From Rhynchopus euleeides (lineage: Eukaryota; Euglenozoa; Diplonemea; Diplonemida; Diplonemidae): a stretch of DNA of 64,000 nucleotides. The stretch's first letter is position 1. Each line of letters opens with the position of its first letter. The position numbers were made by a program, and so were the translations under genes. Location of the stretch: positions 2,431,910 through 2,495,909 of the forward strand of contig OY723245.1 of assembly GCA_963210315.1 (NCBI GenBank), in the 5' to 3' direction. Below the pieces are notes generated by a model. The model saw only the letters and a program-made list of their open reading frames with translations, was not told the origin of the DNA and did no database searches. Below, piece by piece: positions 53,768-64,000 of this stretch.

Positions 53768-55870
53768 TTCCTCAGCATCCTTAATTGTGCCGCCTGCAGT
53801 GGAGAGGGAGAGAGGGTGATGGGGTGTCGTCAACCCCACCTGCGCAGGCCACGAGAAGACACGGCCTCAAGCCAAAGAAGGGGTGGGTTTGGCGGGCGTG
53901 TTTCCTTCGAGTCTGGCATGCGCTGATGTGAAAGGAGGAGATGTGTGGTGTGTATCGATTCGCACAATCACCTGGGGGGGGGAGCGGGGAGGGGGGTGTG
54001 GGGTGTGGGGTCGTTCCAAGCACACCATAAGTGAGTCGGAAAACAGAGAGTTTGTCTTTCCTTTGCCATGATGTTCTTCTTTCTCCCGCGATAACAGAAC
54101 CAATGCGGGCAGGCGAAATGATGTAATCAGTGATTTGTCACGGCGTTGGGTGTCCATATATCAGATGATTGCTGGACCTGTTTGGATCCATCGGGTCCGC
54201 GCACGTTTCAAGTGTCATCTGCAACCCGCTTGGCCCAGCAGTCGATGCGAAGGCGGTTTAAGCACCTTGAGGTACCGCTTTTCTTTGATATGTTCTGTAT
54301 CCGTTTGGGAAAAAAATACTCCCCAACCTATCATCCAATTCTCTCCAATCCACCCCGCTGTACACCACCTGTGATAAGCAAGTATGTGAAGCAAAGCAAC
54401 AGCCCCGCCGAACCCCTCCGCACCTTCCCCCACACATTTATCTTTTCCATCCTTCTTCTCAGTAAAGGTGAAGGGCGTGCGTGATATTCAGCCACCCCCA
54501 CTTCATGCACAATCTTCATGTTGGGTGATGGGTTGCGAGCCACTGATGATGTGCCTCGCAACGTCATCAAAGCGCGGCTTGTTGCCAGTCGGTGTTGGTC
54601 TGGCACAGGCTTGCCAGATGCGGAAAAACCCTGCTGCCACAGTTCCTGCAGAGCCGTGGCAGCCCCACCCTGTATGACTAGTGTGGCAGTCGTTTTCTAG
54701 TCCCGGGCTTGTTTCCTTGTAATGCACAGTGCCCCCCTCTGTGGAAGCGCCGCTTTGTCCGCGCACCCTGCGGTTCCAAAGGACGGTGCAACCCCAGACG
54801 GGTCCACGCACCGTTTTTGCCTTCTGATCGCGCACCCCCCCTACCCACCCTCCGCTGCTCACGCCCCGCGTGCCCGTTTTGTTAGTGTGTGTCGGCGCAA
54901 GGCAGCCCCATCCCCGGCTTCTGAGCAAAACCACCAGCAGGAGACGCTTTCCGCTAAACAAGCCGTGGGCATACAGCTCTCAGCAGGGCTGTGCCTCTGC
55001 GCCACTCCAAAGAGTTCAATCCAGGTTGGGCCCCAGTGCAACCCTCCTCTGAATCTGGCCCACACCTCTGGTGGCTTGTGTGCTGTGGAGCAGACCGTCT
55101 GCCGAGGAGGAACTGGCGACACCCAGCCAGGGGTTCAAACAAAACGTCGTCCAGCCCCCCCCCCCCCCCCCCCCGCCCCGCCCGCGCAAGCGGAAATTCT
55201 GCCTGCGCGCCACACAGGGGCGGGCATCTTCCAAATGGGCTGAGGGGGAGGAATGAGTGGCAGAGTGAACTGCGCACTGATGCCCAGCGCCACTGGCTCT
55301 GCCAGAGGTTAAATCATATCTGTGGACGTGTCTTCTTCACTCTATGTTATAGTGTGACAATTTGTCACCTGCTATGTTGTCAGGCGGCACTTTCCTGCAC
55401 TTCAGGTGGGTGACAGACCCTCCGTGGCTTCCCTCTACGCTTCTTTCTCCCCCGGACGACCCAGTCTCCCGGGAAATTGGAAATTGAACGTTACTTTTAG
55501 AGCGAACAGCTCCCCCCCCCCCCCCCCTGGTGAGGGGCCGCCGTTTCGTCACTCAGCAGAGAGACTCGCAGTCGGCAAGATTTGCACCAATTGGCACACA
55601 CCCCCAGGGTGATGTCCCGACTTCCAACGAACCGGGTTGGAAGTCGCCCCCCTCCCCCCTCTCTGATTCCCCTGTGATAGTCAATTCCGCTGTCCTGTCG
55701 GAAAAGTCGCTCCTGCGAGTCTCCAGCAGAGGACGCCGTTTCCCGCTCAGAAGTGAAGAAGAGAGAAAAAGAATGACCCAGCCGGGCCTCACACGACTCA
55801 CTGCACCTGGCAGAGAAGGCTCTCTCTCTCTCTCTTTCTGATCCCCACCCCCCCCACCCCAAGGCTGGCA
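53768..55870. other. Non-coding stretch after the kinase gene
   Basis: No gene is supported. C-runs occur at about 55157-55174 and 55511-55527, and a short CT repeat at about 55820-55835. Frames on both strands look like shadows. Confidence 0.45.
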
Positions 55871-55876
55871 GCAAAT

Positions 55877-55940
55877 TTTTACTGCACTTTACTGCACTTT
55901 ATTTTACTGCATTTTACTGCATTTTATTGTATTTTATTTT
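55877..55940 (+). repeat. Decamer-like array, TTTTACTGCA type (copy 1)
   Basis: Words TTTACTGCAC, TTTACTGCAT and TTTATTGTAT repeat head to tail in an AT-rich tract. Confidence 0.8.
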
Positions 55941-56014
55941 CCGGATTTTTGGATAAAGTGCATGGTCCTTAGTGGTGCCTTGGGCTTCGCATACGTACAG
56001 CTGGGAGGACCACT

Positions 56015-56419
56015 ATGGACAGGCCAAATGCTGGAGTCACACCCACTTTACAGAGGTGCAGCCACGTCTGCAAGTTTGCGGACAGCCGCAAACCCGCAGA
56101 AGATGGCAAAAAGTACCGCTCCTGCACGGAGGTTCTCCTGAAGGTCACAGGGACGCACCAAGGCTCCGGCAGAGAATGCAGGCCGGGATGGATGTGCCCT
56201 GCCTATGTTGGGTCGGTGGGTTCGCAGGACCTGATCGGTGCGGCCTCCGCCTGGCTTCAGTCCTGCTTTGAGTGCTTTCAGTCCGCTCTGATGTCCAGCC
56301 TCCCCGAACGGGATGGTGAAGAACCCGTACGCCAGAGCTCAGCTGTACAACGTCCGAGGAAGGTGGACTGCCCACCGCACACCGCCGTGCTGGTCCGCCC
56401 TGGTGCGCCTGCTGCCTGA
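56015..56419 (+). CDS. Doubtful 134-aa ORF between two decamer arrays
   Basis: The frame opens at ATG 56015 (MDRPNAGVTPT) and contains a Cys-rich run (GSGRECRPGWMCPAYVG) and FECFQSALMSSLPERD. No domain is recognised, and codon use is less G/C-biased than in the clear genes. Because the segment sits between direct copies of an AT-rich decamer array, it could be part of a mobile or retroposed unit instead of a host gene. Confidence 0.25.
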   Translation: MDRPNAGVTPTLQRCSHVCKFADSRKPAEDGKKYRSCTEVLLKVTGTHQGSGRECRPGWMCPAYVGSVGSQDLIGAASAWLQSCFECFQSALMSSLPERDGEEPVRQSSAVQRPRKVDCPPHTAVLVRPGAPAA

Positions 56420-56596
56420 TTGGCCCCGGCACTCGGAAGCAGCATCAAGCATGCCGAACAGCAGCAGGGCGGGCCTGGCGGGGGCACTGCCTTGGTGGCC
56501 TTGTGTTGGCCAGAGTGGGCGGATCAGGGTCCCCTGGCACGGCAGGTCAGCATCCTGCCCACCGTCACGCCGAGCCACCCCTACAACACGCTCTCC

Positions 56597-56672
56597 TGCA
56601 CTTTATTGCACTTTACTGCATTTTACTGCACTTTACTGCATTTTATTGCACTTTATTTTATTTTATGTTTTT
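56597..56672 (+). repeat. Decamer-like array, TTTTACTGCA type (copy 2)
   Basis: The same words in the same orientation as 55877-55940, about 720 bp downstream, ending in TTTTATTTTATG. Confidence 0.8.
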
Positions 56673-56689
56673 TATTTTTAAAATGCAGC

Positions 56690-59600
56690 ATTTGTCCAGC
56701 CTTGCCCCACCCCCACCCCCTGAATTCTGTGGCAGACACGCATCTGTGCGTCAGTGGAAAATGCGACAGACACACGGAGCGGTTCGGTGGATGCTTGCCG
56801 AAAGCAAGGAAGTGGCAGATCCATGAAAGTGTGTCAGTGTTTTTCAGCCTCGGGGCAGCGGAAGTCTTGGTTTTTTCCCCTGCCGCAGTGCCTGGGGAGG
56901 GGAGGGGGGGGGGGGGAGGGTGTGGAGTGGTTCCTGATGTACTCACGCCCATCCCACCCCGTCGTTCAGAACCTCTCGGGTCGGCCTCTCTCGCTCAAAA
57001 AATGGGGGAATGCGATCGAGGGGTAATAGAACAACTTTCAACAAGACCATGCGTCGCACTCAACACAGTTTGTTACTGAGAGTCTAAGGACCCCCCCCCC
57101 CCCGATGCTCCCGACAGCCTGTTCCGCAGGCTTTCGCGCTTCCGAATGATGTTGGCATCCTACCCCCCTCCCCCACACCCACAGTCAGGCGTGGGCACTA
57201 CCCTCGCAAAGGGTTGCCGCTAAGCAAACTCTTTTTTTACCCCCCCCATCGGGCCCACTCTTCTTTTCTCTCTAAGCCCCTTTCCCTCAGGGGTGCACCG
57301 TAAAGTTGCTCATTGGGGTCGGGGTATGGGGGGGGGGGATTTAACTTCGCAACGAGTGTCAGCCGGCAGTCGGGGTGGTGAGGTGCATGCAAATTGTTCG
57401 GTTTTTGTGAGTCTTTTTTCGATTTTTTTTGTCGGAGTGTTTTCGCAATTTGGATGCCTCCCTCACTCCCCCCCCTCCTGCAACAATCCGAATGGCAGTA
57501 GCAACATCTATTATTAACGGCGTGGTCTTCGCTCAGAGAATCATGCAGAAGATGCGGGAAAGGTGAACTGCGTGCCTCCCACATAATCGGTTGCACAATA
57601 AAAAACGACAGTGGGAAACCGGCACACGGTGACGCAGAGCGGAAGGAATCCGCCAGAAGAAAAAGCCTGGCGGCCGGGCTGTGGCTGTGGATGCCAATCC
57701 AATCAAAATATAACTCCACCACTCGCTTTTCTGCACGGCTCACCGGTCGCTTCACGCGTCGGGGTGTGGTCGTCGATACCGAAGCAAACAAGCCTGGCTG
57801 TGGATGCCAATCCAATCAATATCTAACTCCGCCACTCGCTATTTTCTGCACGTCTGAGCGAAAGGGATCCCGAGAGGCAGCGCTGTCTTTGTTGGCAACA
57901 AAGACAGCCTCCAGACTACCCCGACATCATTCCTGCGCTGAATTTGCTTATTCTTCAGTATTTGCTGTGTTCCCCCGGGGGGGTGGGGCTGAAACCCCCC
58001 CCCTCCCGGGCGGAAAAGCCCCTCCCCCCATCCGTCCCCTCCACTTCCTTTCGTGGATCACACGCCCCGCCCTACAATGCGATCGATGTTCTCTCCCCTT
58101 CCTACCCCCTCGACGTTTCTGCAAAACCCATTCCAAAAATAATGCCGAGGGGGCTCCGGACGGGGTACAAAAGTTTTAAAATGGCTACCCCCCCCACCCT
58201 GCCCCACCCTATGTGTTCTTCTTCCACTGTTGTTCTCAGGATTGGGATGATTTGTCCGTCATCTGTTGTGAGTGCGTGTTGGTTCCGTCTATCCTGTTCG
58301 AATCTTGCTGGGGAAGGGGGGAGGAGTGAGGGGGGGGGGGTTTTTGGTGGGGGTACGGAGGACTCCATCGTCCCGAAGGACGAGGATGCGGGTGAGACGA
58401 GCAACTCCCCAAGCAAACCAAGTCTTAATGGGCGCGAGGGGGCATGAGGGTTTGTTTGTCTCTGGGGTGGCGTATCCCCTTTCAGCCCGGTCCTACATTA
58501 GTGATAAGCTTGGTCCTAAAGGCCTTGGAGTGCCCTCTGTTGCTGACCCAGTGAGTTGTCGATTCTGCACAATGATTAAAGTGCTGTTTCTTCACAGTTG
58601 TGCGTTTTTTTAACTCTTGTGTCTGCCAAGAGTTCTACGCTAGTAGGAATGTGGGACTGCTCGGGCGTCAGATCATGGGGGGCAGTTGTCCCATCAAACC
58701 CCCCCCCCCCCTGTTTGCCGTGGGAAAGAACCACTTGTTTAGTCGAGGAACCACAAAATGCCCCTGTGTCCAGCGTGAAGGAGGTAGCTAGCCATTGCTC
58801 CAAGACAGGGGGGTTTGCGGTGCCAAGTGAGAAGAACGAAATAAAATTTGAATTTCCCCCTTTCTTGGGCGTGCCTGTGCATGTCCTCGCCTCTCACCAT
58901 CTGGTGAGAGACGTCGGCGATGGGTTATTTCTGATTTGCAAGGGCGGTGCTGCCGAGGCTGGCCTTCCTTCTAAAAGTAGATGGGGTCTCTCGCGACTCG
59001 ATTGTCAAAACCTAAAAAACCCGAAACAGTGGGAAGGGGTGGGAAGGGGCGTCGGGAGATGGGTGTGTGGGTGGGTGTGGGAACGGGTGTCGATGCGTCG
59101 ACAGCACAAACGGCCCCAAGCCAAACCAAGCAACCTATCGAGGCCTTTCCAAAGTGCACGACAGTGATCGGCCCTATCGAAATGGGCGTTTCGCTGGCAC
59201 AGAGTGAAGGCCTTCAGAGGCTTCGTTGTGTTCCATTCCCTATCTATTGTTTGTTGTGTAATGTTGGCACCGCAGTCTTCTACGCTCTGGGCGTGATTTC
59301 CTGCAAGTGGGTCGTGTGGTGTGCTGAAAACAGCTGGGTCCGGGGGTCATCAAAAGGTGCCTTCGTCACTGTGTCATTATTAAGTCTCGGTGAGTGTTGC
59401 TGTGTCTTGTCAATCCTGCCCAACCCTGTTACAGGAGGCAACGGGTATACAGTCATGTCTGTGAAAGCACAAAGCCAGGACCTGCCTGCTTCGGCTGTCC
59501 CTCCCTCACCGACGGAAGCCTGCATTTCGCCCGACTGGCTGTATGATTCAGCATCAGCACATAAATTCAAAATGCCGATGAACTCCGCATGTCTGGCTTC

Positions 59601-59835
59601 GATCACTGTCAACCGTTCGTGACTCAGAGTCGCACACAATTTCGGCCAGGTCAGGTGCTTGCCCCCTGCCTGGTCCGGAGGTGCTCAACGGTGGGTGCCC
59701 CGTCCGTTCGGCGTGTGGCTGGAGGAAGTGCACAATCGCGAGGAAACCTCCCCTGACCCACCCACCCACCCCACCTGTTGTTCTGGATGATTCTTGCTGG
59801 CTGGGGCTGCGTGGCCTGACCACACCACACCGCAG
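56690..59835. other. Non-coding stretch before the terminal large gene
   Basis: It includes the two-copy repeat at 57684-57858 and several G/C runs. Frames at 58598-59167 and 58981-59622 overlap and are not convincing. The second ends with DWLYDSASAHKFKMPM, faintly like the aspartic protease motif of Copia-type retroelements (W-x-x-DS-x-x-x-H). That similarity alone is too weak to call. Confidence 0.35.
57684..57858 (+). repeat. Two-copy repeat, period 113 bp
   Basis: GCTGTGGATGCCAATCCAAT followed by an ATATAACTCC-type segment and CCACTCGC occurs at 57684 and again at 57797, with small differences. Confidence 0.75.
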
Positions 59836-59881
59836 GTTGCCGCACACAGGGCATGCGGGGGTGTGTGAGTGCCGTGCGGCA

Positions 59882-62800
59882 ATGATCCCTTCTGCAGATC
59901 AGGCGCGCATCCCGCCGTGGCAGGAGGACGATGTGATGCGCACCGAGGCGGCCCGCGTGCAAGCGATTCGCCAGAAGAATGTCAAGCGCATCAACTTCCC
60001 CCAACAGAAAGCACACATGGCACGCAGCGGGTATTCTGAAGCCGAGGCGGAGAGCAGGAAGCAAGCACGGCGGCACAAAGCGAATCGCCCGAAGCAGACC
60101 CACACCACGCGCCTAGGGGCTGTGCGGCGTCTGCCGAGCAAGGGTGCTCCAGGTGGCACCAGCGAGGATGCCCCCCCCGCACACACGGGGATTTTGTCAC
60201 CCAAGCTTGCGGGTGGCCTGCGCGCCTTCGAAGAGATTCTCAGCAGCACAGCCGACCCGCTGTTCGCCTGCCTTGCAGACGACGCCAGGTGGGGCGCCGT
60301 CCCCGCTCCGCTCGACTCCGCCACGCCCCTTGCTGGCCCACAGGCACCAAGCCCAGGCTCAGTCGCAGTCGCCCTGCGTGACGGTCCCAGCAGCACGGCC
60401 GATGCTGTGCCCCTCCGCGGGGAGACAGAGACAGCGCCTGGGTGGGGCGCGCCAGCCCCTCCTGACGCCCCAACACTTGCGGGCTGGGCACACAATACGG
60501 CCGACACCACCTCCAGCACCGACACACTCACGGCGAGCTCCAGCGCCAGCCCCAGCGCCACCACCGTGAGCTACAGAGCCAGAAGCAGTAACGCCAGCAG
60601 GGTCAAAGCCGGCATCATAAACAGAACCAGAAACAGTGCCATCGCGACACAGCCGACACGCGCCCCCTCCGCCGAGTCGTCAGACTCACCGTACTCAGAC
60701 TCAGACTCAGACTCATACTCTGACTCATGGTGCGGTTCATACTCAGCCTCGACGCAGCCCGTCTCCGTGTTTGTTGCAGATCTGGGGCGGCGGGCCTCGC
60801 GACAGCACCAGCAGCATCACCAGCCGGAGGAACAGCAGATCACCAGCTCCCCGCCCCCACCGCTCACCATCCTCTCTCATGTGAATGCCAAGATTGCGCG
60901 CGAGGTGGACCGCGAGTGCGAAGCAGCAGCAGAGCAGCACGCCACGCATGCCTTGCTCAGCAGCAAGGCGACCCCCACGCAGCCCGACCCACGCGAGACG
61001 CAGCTTCTGCTGTGCGGCATCCGCCTGCTGGCAGGCTACCTCCACCACCACGGGGCTGCGAAGCAGCCCCACCCCCCAGGCGGGTCCCTCGCACGCAGCG
61101 TGGCAGCACTGCTCCTGCGCCGCATGGGGTGCAGCGAGGGCGAGACACAGCCCCTGTTCGCGGAGCTCTGCGCGCCGCAGCCGGAAGGCACAGCAGCACC
61201 GCCGCCACCATCACCAGCAACACTGGGACCCCCTCAGGAGGGCGCGTGCCTGCTGCTGGCAGGCGCGCTTGGGGAGTGTGGGGGCCACCCGACTCCCAGT
61301 GTCGCGGCGTTCCTCGATGCGTGCGGCGTCCCGCGCTGCGCCGAAGGCGCAGCGCGTCCCCCCCCAGAGGCGGTGGCTGTGCGCCTGGCACAGCTCGCCC
61401 GCAGCCGGGAGGCTGCGCTGCCGGCGGTGCCCCCCACACCCGACGCAGGAGGCGGGGTGGGCGATATGCGCAGCAGCGCCTTGCTGCGGACACGCGACCT
61501 GCGGAGGGCCATCTACTCGCTGTCAGCAGACGACGTGGTCCCCCTGCCCGACAAGGTGCGGCGCGCGATCCAGAAGGCTGCCTGGGCTGCTGTGCGGAGT
61601 GCGGCCGCCCCCCAGCCCACACGGCAGCCGCAGCACCCCCTCCTGGAGCCCCTGGTCTTCCTTGACGCTGCTGAGGGAATGCCCCAAGCCGCTTCGTCGG
61701 GGCGCCGCGCCCCCACCGCCGCATGCTCGAAGGTACCTCTGTCGAAGCTGCTCCCGCTGCACGGGGCAGCGATGTGCGACGTCGAGAAGGACTTCACCGT
61801 GCCCCTGGGGTGCTACGACGCAGGCGGCAGCGCTACATCCGGCGGCTGCCCCGATGAGGCCCTGCGCACCGTCACCGAAGTGCTTGCCGCGACCCTCCCC
61901 GCAGCGCTCTCCAGGGGCAGGCGCAGCCCGCCCCCACCAGGCGGAGCCTCCTGCTATGAGGGGCTCTTGCAGAGCCCACGTCGCGGCGACGGCGACAGCG
62001 GTGGTTGTGGTGGTGGTGGCGCTGCTGCGGCCTGCGGTTTCCGGGAGGGCCTCGAGCGGGTGCTGTCGGAGCTGGTCTGCGCGGAGCAGCTGAAGCCGGG
62101 TGATGTGTTCCACGAGCTGCTGGAGAACATCTACTTCACGCCGGCCGGTGCGACGGCGGCCGGTGCGGCAGCGGCGGGGCTGGGCGGTACCCCCTCCGAC
62201 GGCAGCACCTCTGCCTGGCCCAGCACGTCGCTGCAGCTGAGGCCGCAGGGCGGTGACGCCCTGCTCCGGCAGGGCTTCCTGCTGGAGGAGCCACTCCCGG
62301 CACCGCCCCACACGCCGCAGTCGGCCAGCCCCCACTCCCTGCTGGCCACCGCCATCGAGAGCTGCTGGCTGGAGCACGGCGACGGGCTGCCCCTGCCGGG
62401 CGGCAGCCCCCCGGGGAGCACCCCGGAGCCAGGCAAGACCGCGCTGTTCTGCCTGCTGCTGTGCACAGCCCCGAAGCACATCCCCCTGGCACGCATCCTC
62501 GGGGTGAAGGACACCAACGCCACCGCCACCGCCGACGGGGCTGCTGGGGCGCACGCCACACCCCCCTTTAGCAAGGTGGGGCGCATCGTCGAACACGCCC
62601 TCGCTGTCATCGCCGCCGCAGAGCTCGGTGTGCCCGACGACTGCGCGACGGGGCCTGCGGCGGGCGGCTGCGCCGCCCGCACACCTTCCACCGACACCTC
62701 CTCCGACACCTGCTCCGACTCCGACACTTCGGGTGGCGAGCCCAGCACCCTCTCCAGCCAGCAGCAGAAGCGCAGGCCCTCGATGTTCAGCCCGATGGAC

Positions 62801-64000
62801 AACGCGCTGAGTCCGAAGCTGCTGGCGAAGCCCTCCGATCTGGGCGCCGTGCGGCGGTCTGAGAAGGCCAAGCGTGCCTTCGATGCGCTGTACCGCTGCG
62901 CGTCGCGGGAGCACGCCGCAGAGCGGAGGGAGGCGGCAGGGGCGGGGGAGGACGCCGACAGCAGCAGCACCTCCAGCCTCGACGCGGAGCTGCACCCCGG
63001 CAGCGGCGGGGCGGAGGGGGCCGAGCAGCAGCAGCGGGATGGCTGCGTGCCGCCCTTCCCCGCCCCCTCCGCCGCGGAGGTGGCTGCGGCATGGCGTGAC
63101 CTCGGGCGCTGGGTCAAGACCTTCTTCGCAGCGCTGTCGCTCCTGAAGAAGTCCGCGCCGCAAGCAGTATGCCGCGCGGGCGGGGCCCACCTGGGGGGCG
63201 CGCTGCATCACCCCTTCCTGTTCACCAACTCCGCCACCGCCGTGGCGGTGGACCCCACTGCCCCCGCCGCGCTGGGGGTCGACGGCGAATGCCCCGACTG
63301 CGGCTGCCTCCGCATGCCGGCGGCTGCGCCGTCGCACCGCATGATGCAGGGCCTCAGCTGCGCATTGCCCTGGGCAGAGGGCCAACAGGACACGCGCTAC
63401 TTCGCACCCTTCTCCCTCCTGGCAGGCATCTGCAGCTGCGGCGGCGGTGATGCCACTGCGGCAGCACCCCCCTCTGCGGCACGGAGCATCCTGCAGGCTG
63501 CACGGTGTCTCCTGCAGCGCGGCAGGGCATCCCTGCTGCTGGGGGCGCAGGAGGTGCTGGCAGCGCATGGCAGGCGTGTGGCTGCGCAGGGCGAAGCCAC
63601 GGCAGACAAGGTGCATGCGATCCTCGGAGAGTGGGCGGACCGTGCGGCAGGGCAGCCGCTGGGGTGCTCCGTGCCGCTCTCCCTCATGCAGGAGGGCACG
63701 CTGCAGCACAGCTTCGAGCGGTCGGCGGGGAATGCTGTGTACTACAGGAGTGGGGCCCAGCTAGCCAGCACGCCCCTGCAGGCGCATTTGCGGGTACAGG
63801 TCATGCTGTGGCGTGCAGCCGCTCAGAAGCCCGGTGACATCGTCGACGAGTTAGTGCAGAACCTCCGCGTGGCGCCCCCTCTCTCCGCCGCCGCCGTGCT
63901 GCACAGGCTGTGCCGCCTGGCTGGCGCCTCGGAGACATCCCACCTCCTGGCGGTGCTGCGCTCCCGCTGCTGCACCCCAGGGCACCACCGCAGGGGCATG
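59882..64000 (+). CDS. Very large Ala/Pro/Ser-rich protein, 3' end outside the window
   Basis: From ATG 59882 one frame stays open for all 1373 codons to the window edge. I followed it codon by codon and found no stop. G/C-rich third positions match the other host genes. The N-terminus is basic (ESRKQARRHKANRPK), followed by a low-complexity acidic patch of Asp-Ser repeats near residues 265-280 and Gln/His-rich sequence. The rest is Ala/Leu-rich with possible helical repeats (for example LENIYFTPAG and VDELVQNLRVAPPLSAAAV). No known domain is recognised. A CAG acceptor-like site ends at 59835, 46 nt before the ATG. CTGCAG just after the ATG (59891-59896) could instead be an intron acceptor, which would move the start upstream. 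Confidence 0.75.
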   Translation, partial: MIPSADQARIPPWQEDDVMRTEAARVQAIRQKNVKRINFPQQKAHMARSGYSEAEAESRKQARRHKANRPKQTHTTRLGAVRRLPSKGAPGGTSEDAPPAHTGILSPKLAGGLRAFEEILSSTADPLFACLADDARWGAVPAPLDSATPLAGPQAPSPGSVAVALRDGPSSTADAVPLRGETETAPGWGAPAPPDAPTLAGWAHNTADTTSSTDTLTASSSASPSATTVSYRARSSNASRVKAGIINRTRNSAIATQPTRAPSAESSDSPYSDSDSDSYSDSWCGSYSASTQPVSVFVADLGRRASRQHQQHHQPEEQQITSSPPPPLTILSHVNAKIAREVDRECEAAAEQHATHALLSSKATPTQPDPRETQLLLCGIRLLAGYLHHHGAAKQPHPPGGSLARSVAALLLRRMGCSEGETQPLFAELCAPQPEGTAAPPPPSPATLGPPQEGACLLLAGALGECGGHPTPSVAAFLDACGVPRCAEGAARPPPEAVAVRLAQLARSREAALPAVPPTPDAGGGVGDMRSSALLRTRDLRRAIYSLSADDVVPLPDKVRRAIQKAAWAAVRSAAAPQPTRQPQHPLLEPLVFLDAAEGMPQAASSGRRAPTAACSKVPLSKLLPLHGAAMCDVEKDFTVPLGCYDAGGSATSGGCPDEALRTVTEVLAATLPAALSRGRRSPPPPGGASCYEGLLQSPRRGDGDSGGCGGGGAAAACGFREGLERVLSELVCAEQLKPGDVFHELLENIYFTPAGATAAGAAAAGLGGTPSDGSTSAWPSTSLQLRPQGGDALLRQGFLLEEPLPAPPHTPQSASPHSLLATAIESCWLEHGDGLPLPGGSPPGSTPEPGKTALFCLLLCTAPKHIPLARILGVKDTNATATADGAAGAHATPPFSKVGRIVEHALAVIAAAELGVPDDCATGPAAGGCAARTPSTDTSSDTCSDSDTSGGEPSTLSSQQQKRRPSMFSPMDNALSPKLLAKPSDLGAVRRSEKAKRAFDALYRCASREHAAERREAAGAGEDADSSSTSSLDAELHPGSGGAEGAEQQQRDGCVPPFPAPSAAEVAAAWRDLGRWVKTFFAALSLLKKSAPQAVCRAGGAHLGGALHHPFLFTNSATAVAVDPTAPAALGVDGECPDCGCLRMPAAAPSHRMMQGLSCALPWAEGQQDTRYFAPFSLLAGICSCGGGDATAAAPPSAARSILQAARCLLQRGRASLLLGAQEVLAAHGRRVAAQGEATADKVHAILGEWADRAAGQPLGCSVPLSLMQEGTLQHSFERSAGNAVYYRSGAQLASTPLQAHLRVQVMLWRAAAQKPGDIVDELVQNLRVAPPLSAAAVLHRLCRLAGASETSHLLAVLRSRCCTPGHHRRGM

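Noticed and set aside
58981..59640. Copia-type protease fragment or first exon of the terminal gene
   Set aside because: Only one weak motif (WLYDSASAH) supports a retroelement, and no splice donor linking it to the 59882 frame could be identified with confidence.
61523..63709. 728-codon minus-strand frame at the right end
   Set aside because: Antisense to the open + strand frame that starts at 59882. The + strand reading has more regular composition and a plausible 5' acceptor.
1..64000. tRNA, rRNA or spliced-leader RNA genes
   Set aside because: No convincing T-arm/anticodon-arm pair, rRNA core or leader gene was found by eye. Absence cannot be proven without a covariance-model search.

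Overview
The window is nuclear DNA from a eukaryotic microbe, probably a protist. Its genes carry short spliceosomal introns (about 56-200 nt). All ten introns I could place begin GTATG and end in AG. Every confident host gene lies on the + strand, and for six of them a pyrimidine-rich stretch ending in CAG sits 30-50 nt before the start codon. Same-strand genes, such acceptors and a GTATG donor together resemble genomes with spliced-leader trans-splicing (euglenozoans such as diplonemids, or less likely dinoflagellates). That placement is inference: I see no rRNA, tRNA or spliced-leader gene that would settle it. Host coding sequence is GC-rich at third positions, and the non-coding DNA has very many runs of G or C.

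Layout. 1-14.2 kb is a transposon graveyard. It holds a pogo-like DNA transposon (259-2764) with its transposase, a satellite array (about 4.6-5.46 kb), a foldback element (5671-6817) with a similar terminus, and a nested stack at 6843-14196. The stack is a giant palindromic element interrupted by a TA-flanked small element (itself interrupted by another) and by a hAT transposon. The hAT appears as one partial and one intact copy around a 200-N assembly gap.

14.2-19.3 kb shows no supportable gene. 19.3-32.0 kb holds a basic, disordered hypothetical protein and three tandem ammonium transporter genes. The first two transporters are separated by a TIR-bounded composite element carrying the same satellite in inverted orientation. 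32.0-38.6 kb is non-coding apart from a decayed coding trace. 38.7-40.5 kb is a six-exon MFSD5-type (molybdate-anion transporter family) gene, and 41.5-42.55 kb is a two-exon gene of unknown function. 43.1-46.9 kb is a second repeat cluster with two TIR elements, a decayed ORF and hairpin-bearing direct repeats. 47.9-53.8 kb is a five-exon gene for a STE11-like protein kinase with a PDZ-like domain and a C-terminal membrane anchor. 53.8-59.8 kb is non-coding with small repeats. From 59.88 kb to the right edge one frame stays open for 1373 codons and is cut by the window.

Functionally, the recognisable host genes are nutrient uptake (ammonium x3, a probable molybdate/anion carrier) and signalling (membrane-anchored kinase). 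Nothing in the sequence shows that they form one pathway. The strongest unusual signals are the exactly reconstructable nested insertions in a roughly 690-bp palindrome, the ammonium transporter triplet whose similarity stops at the ATG and whose C-terminal tails diverge, and the kinase-PDZ-membrane architecture.
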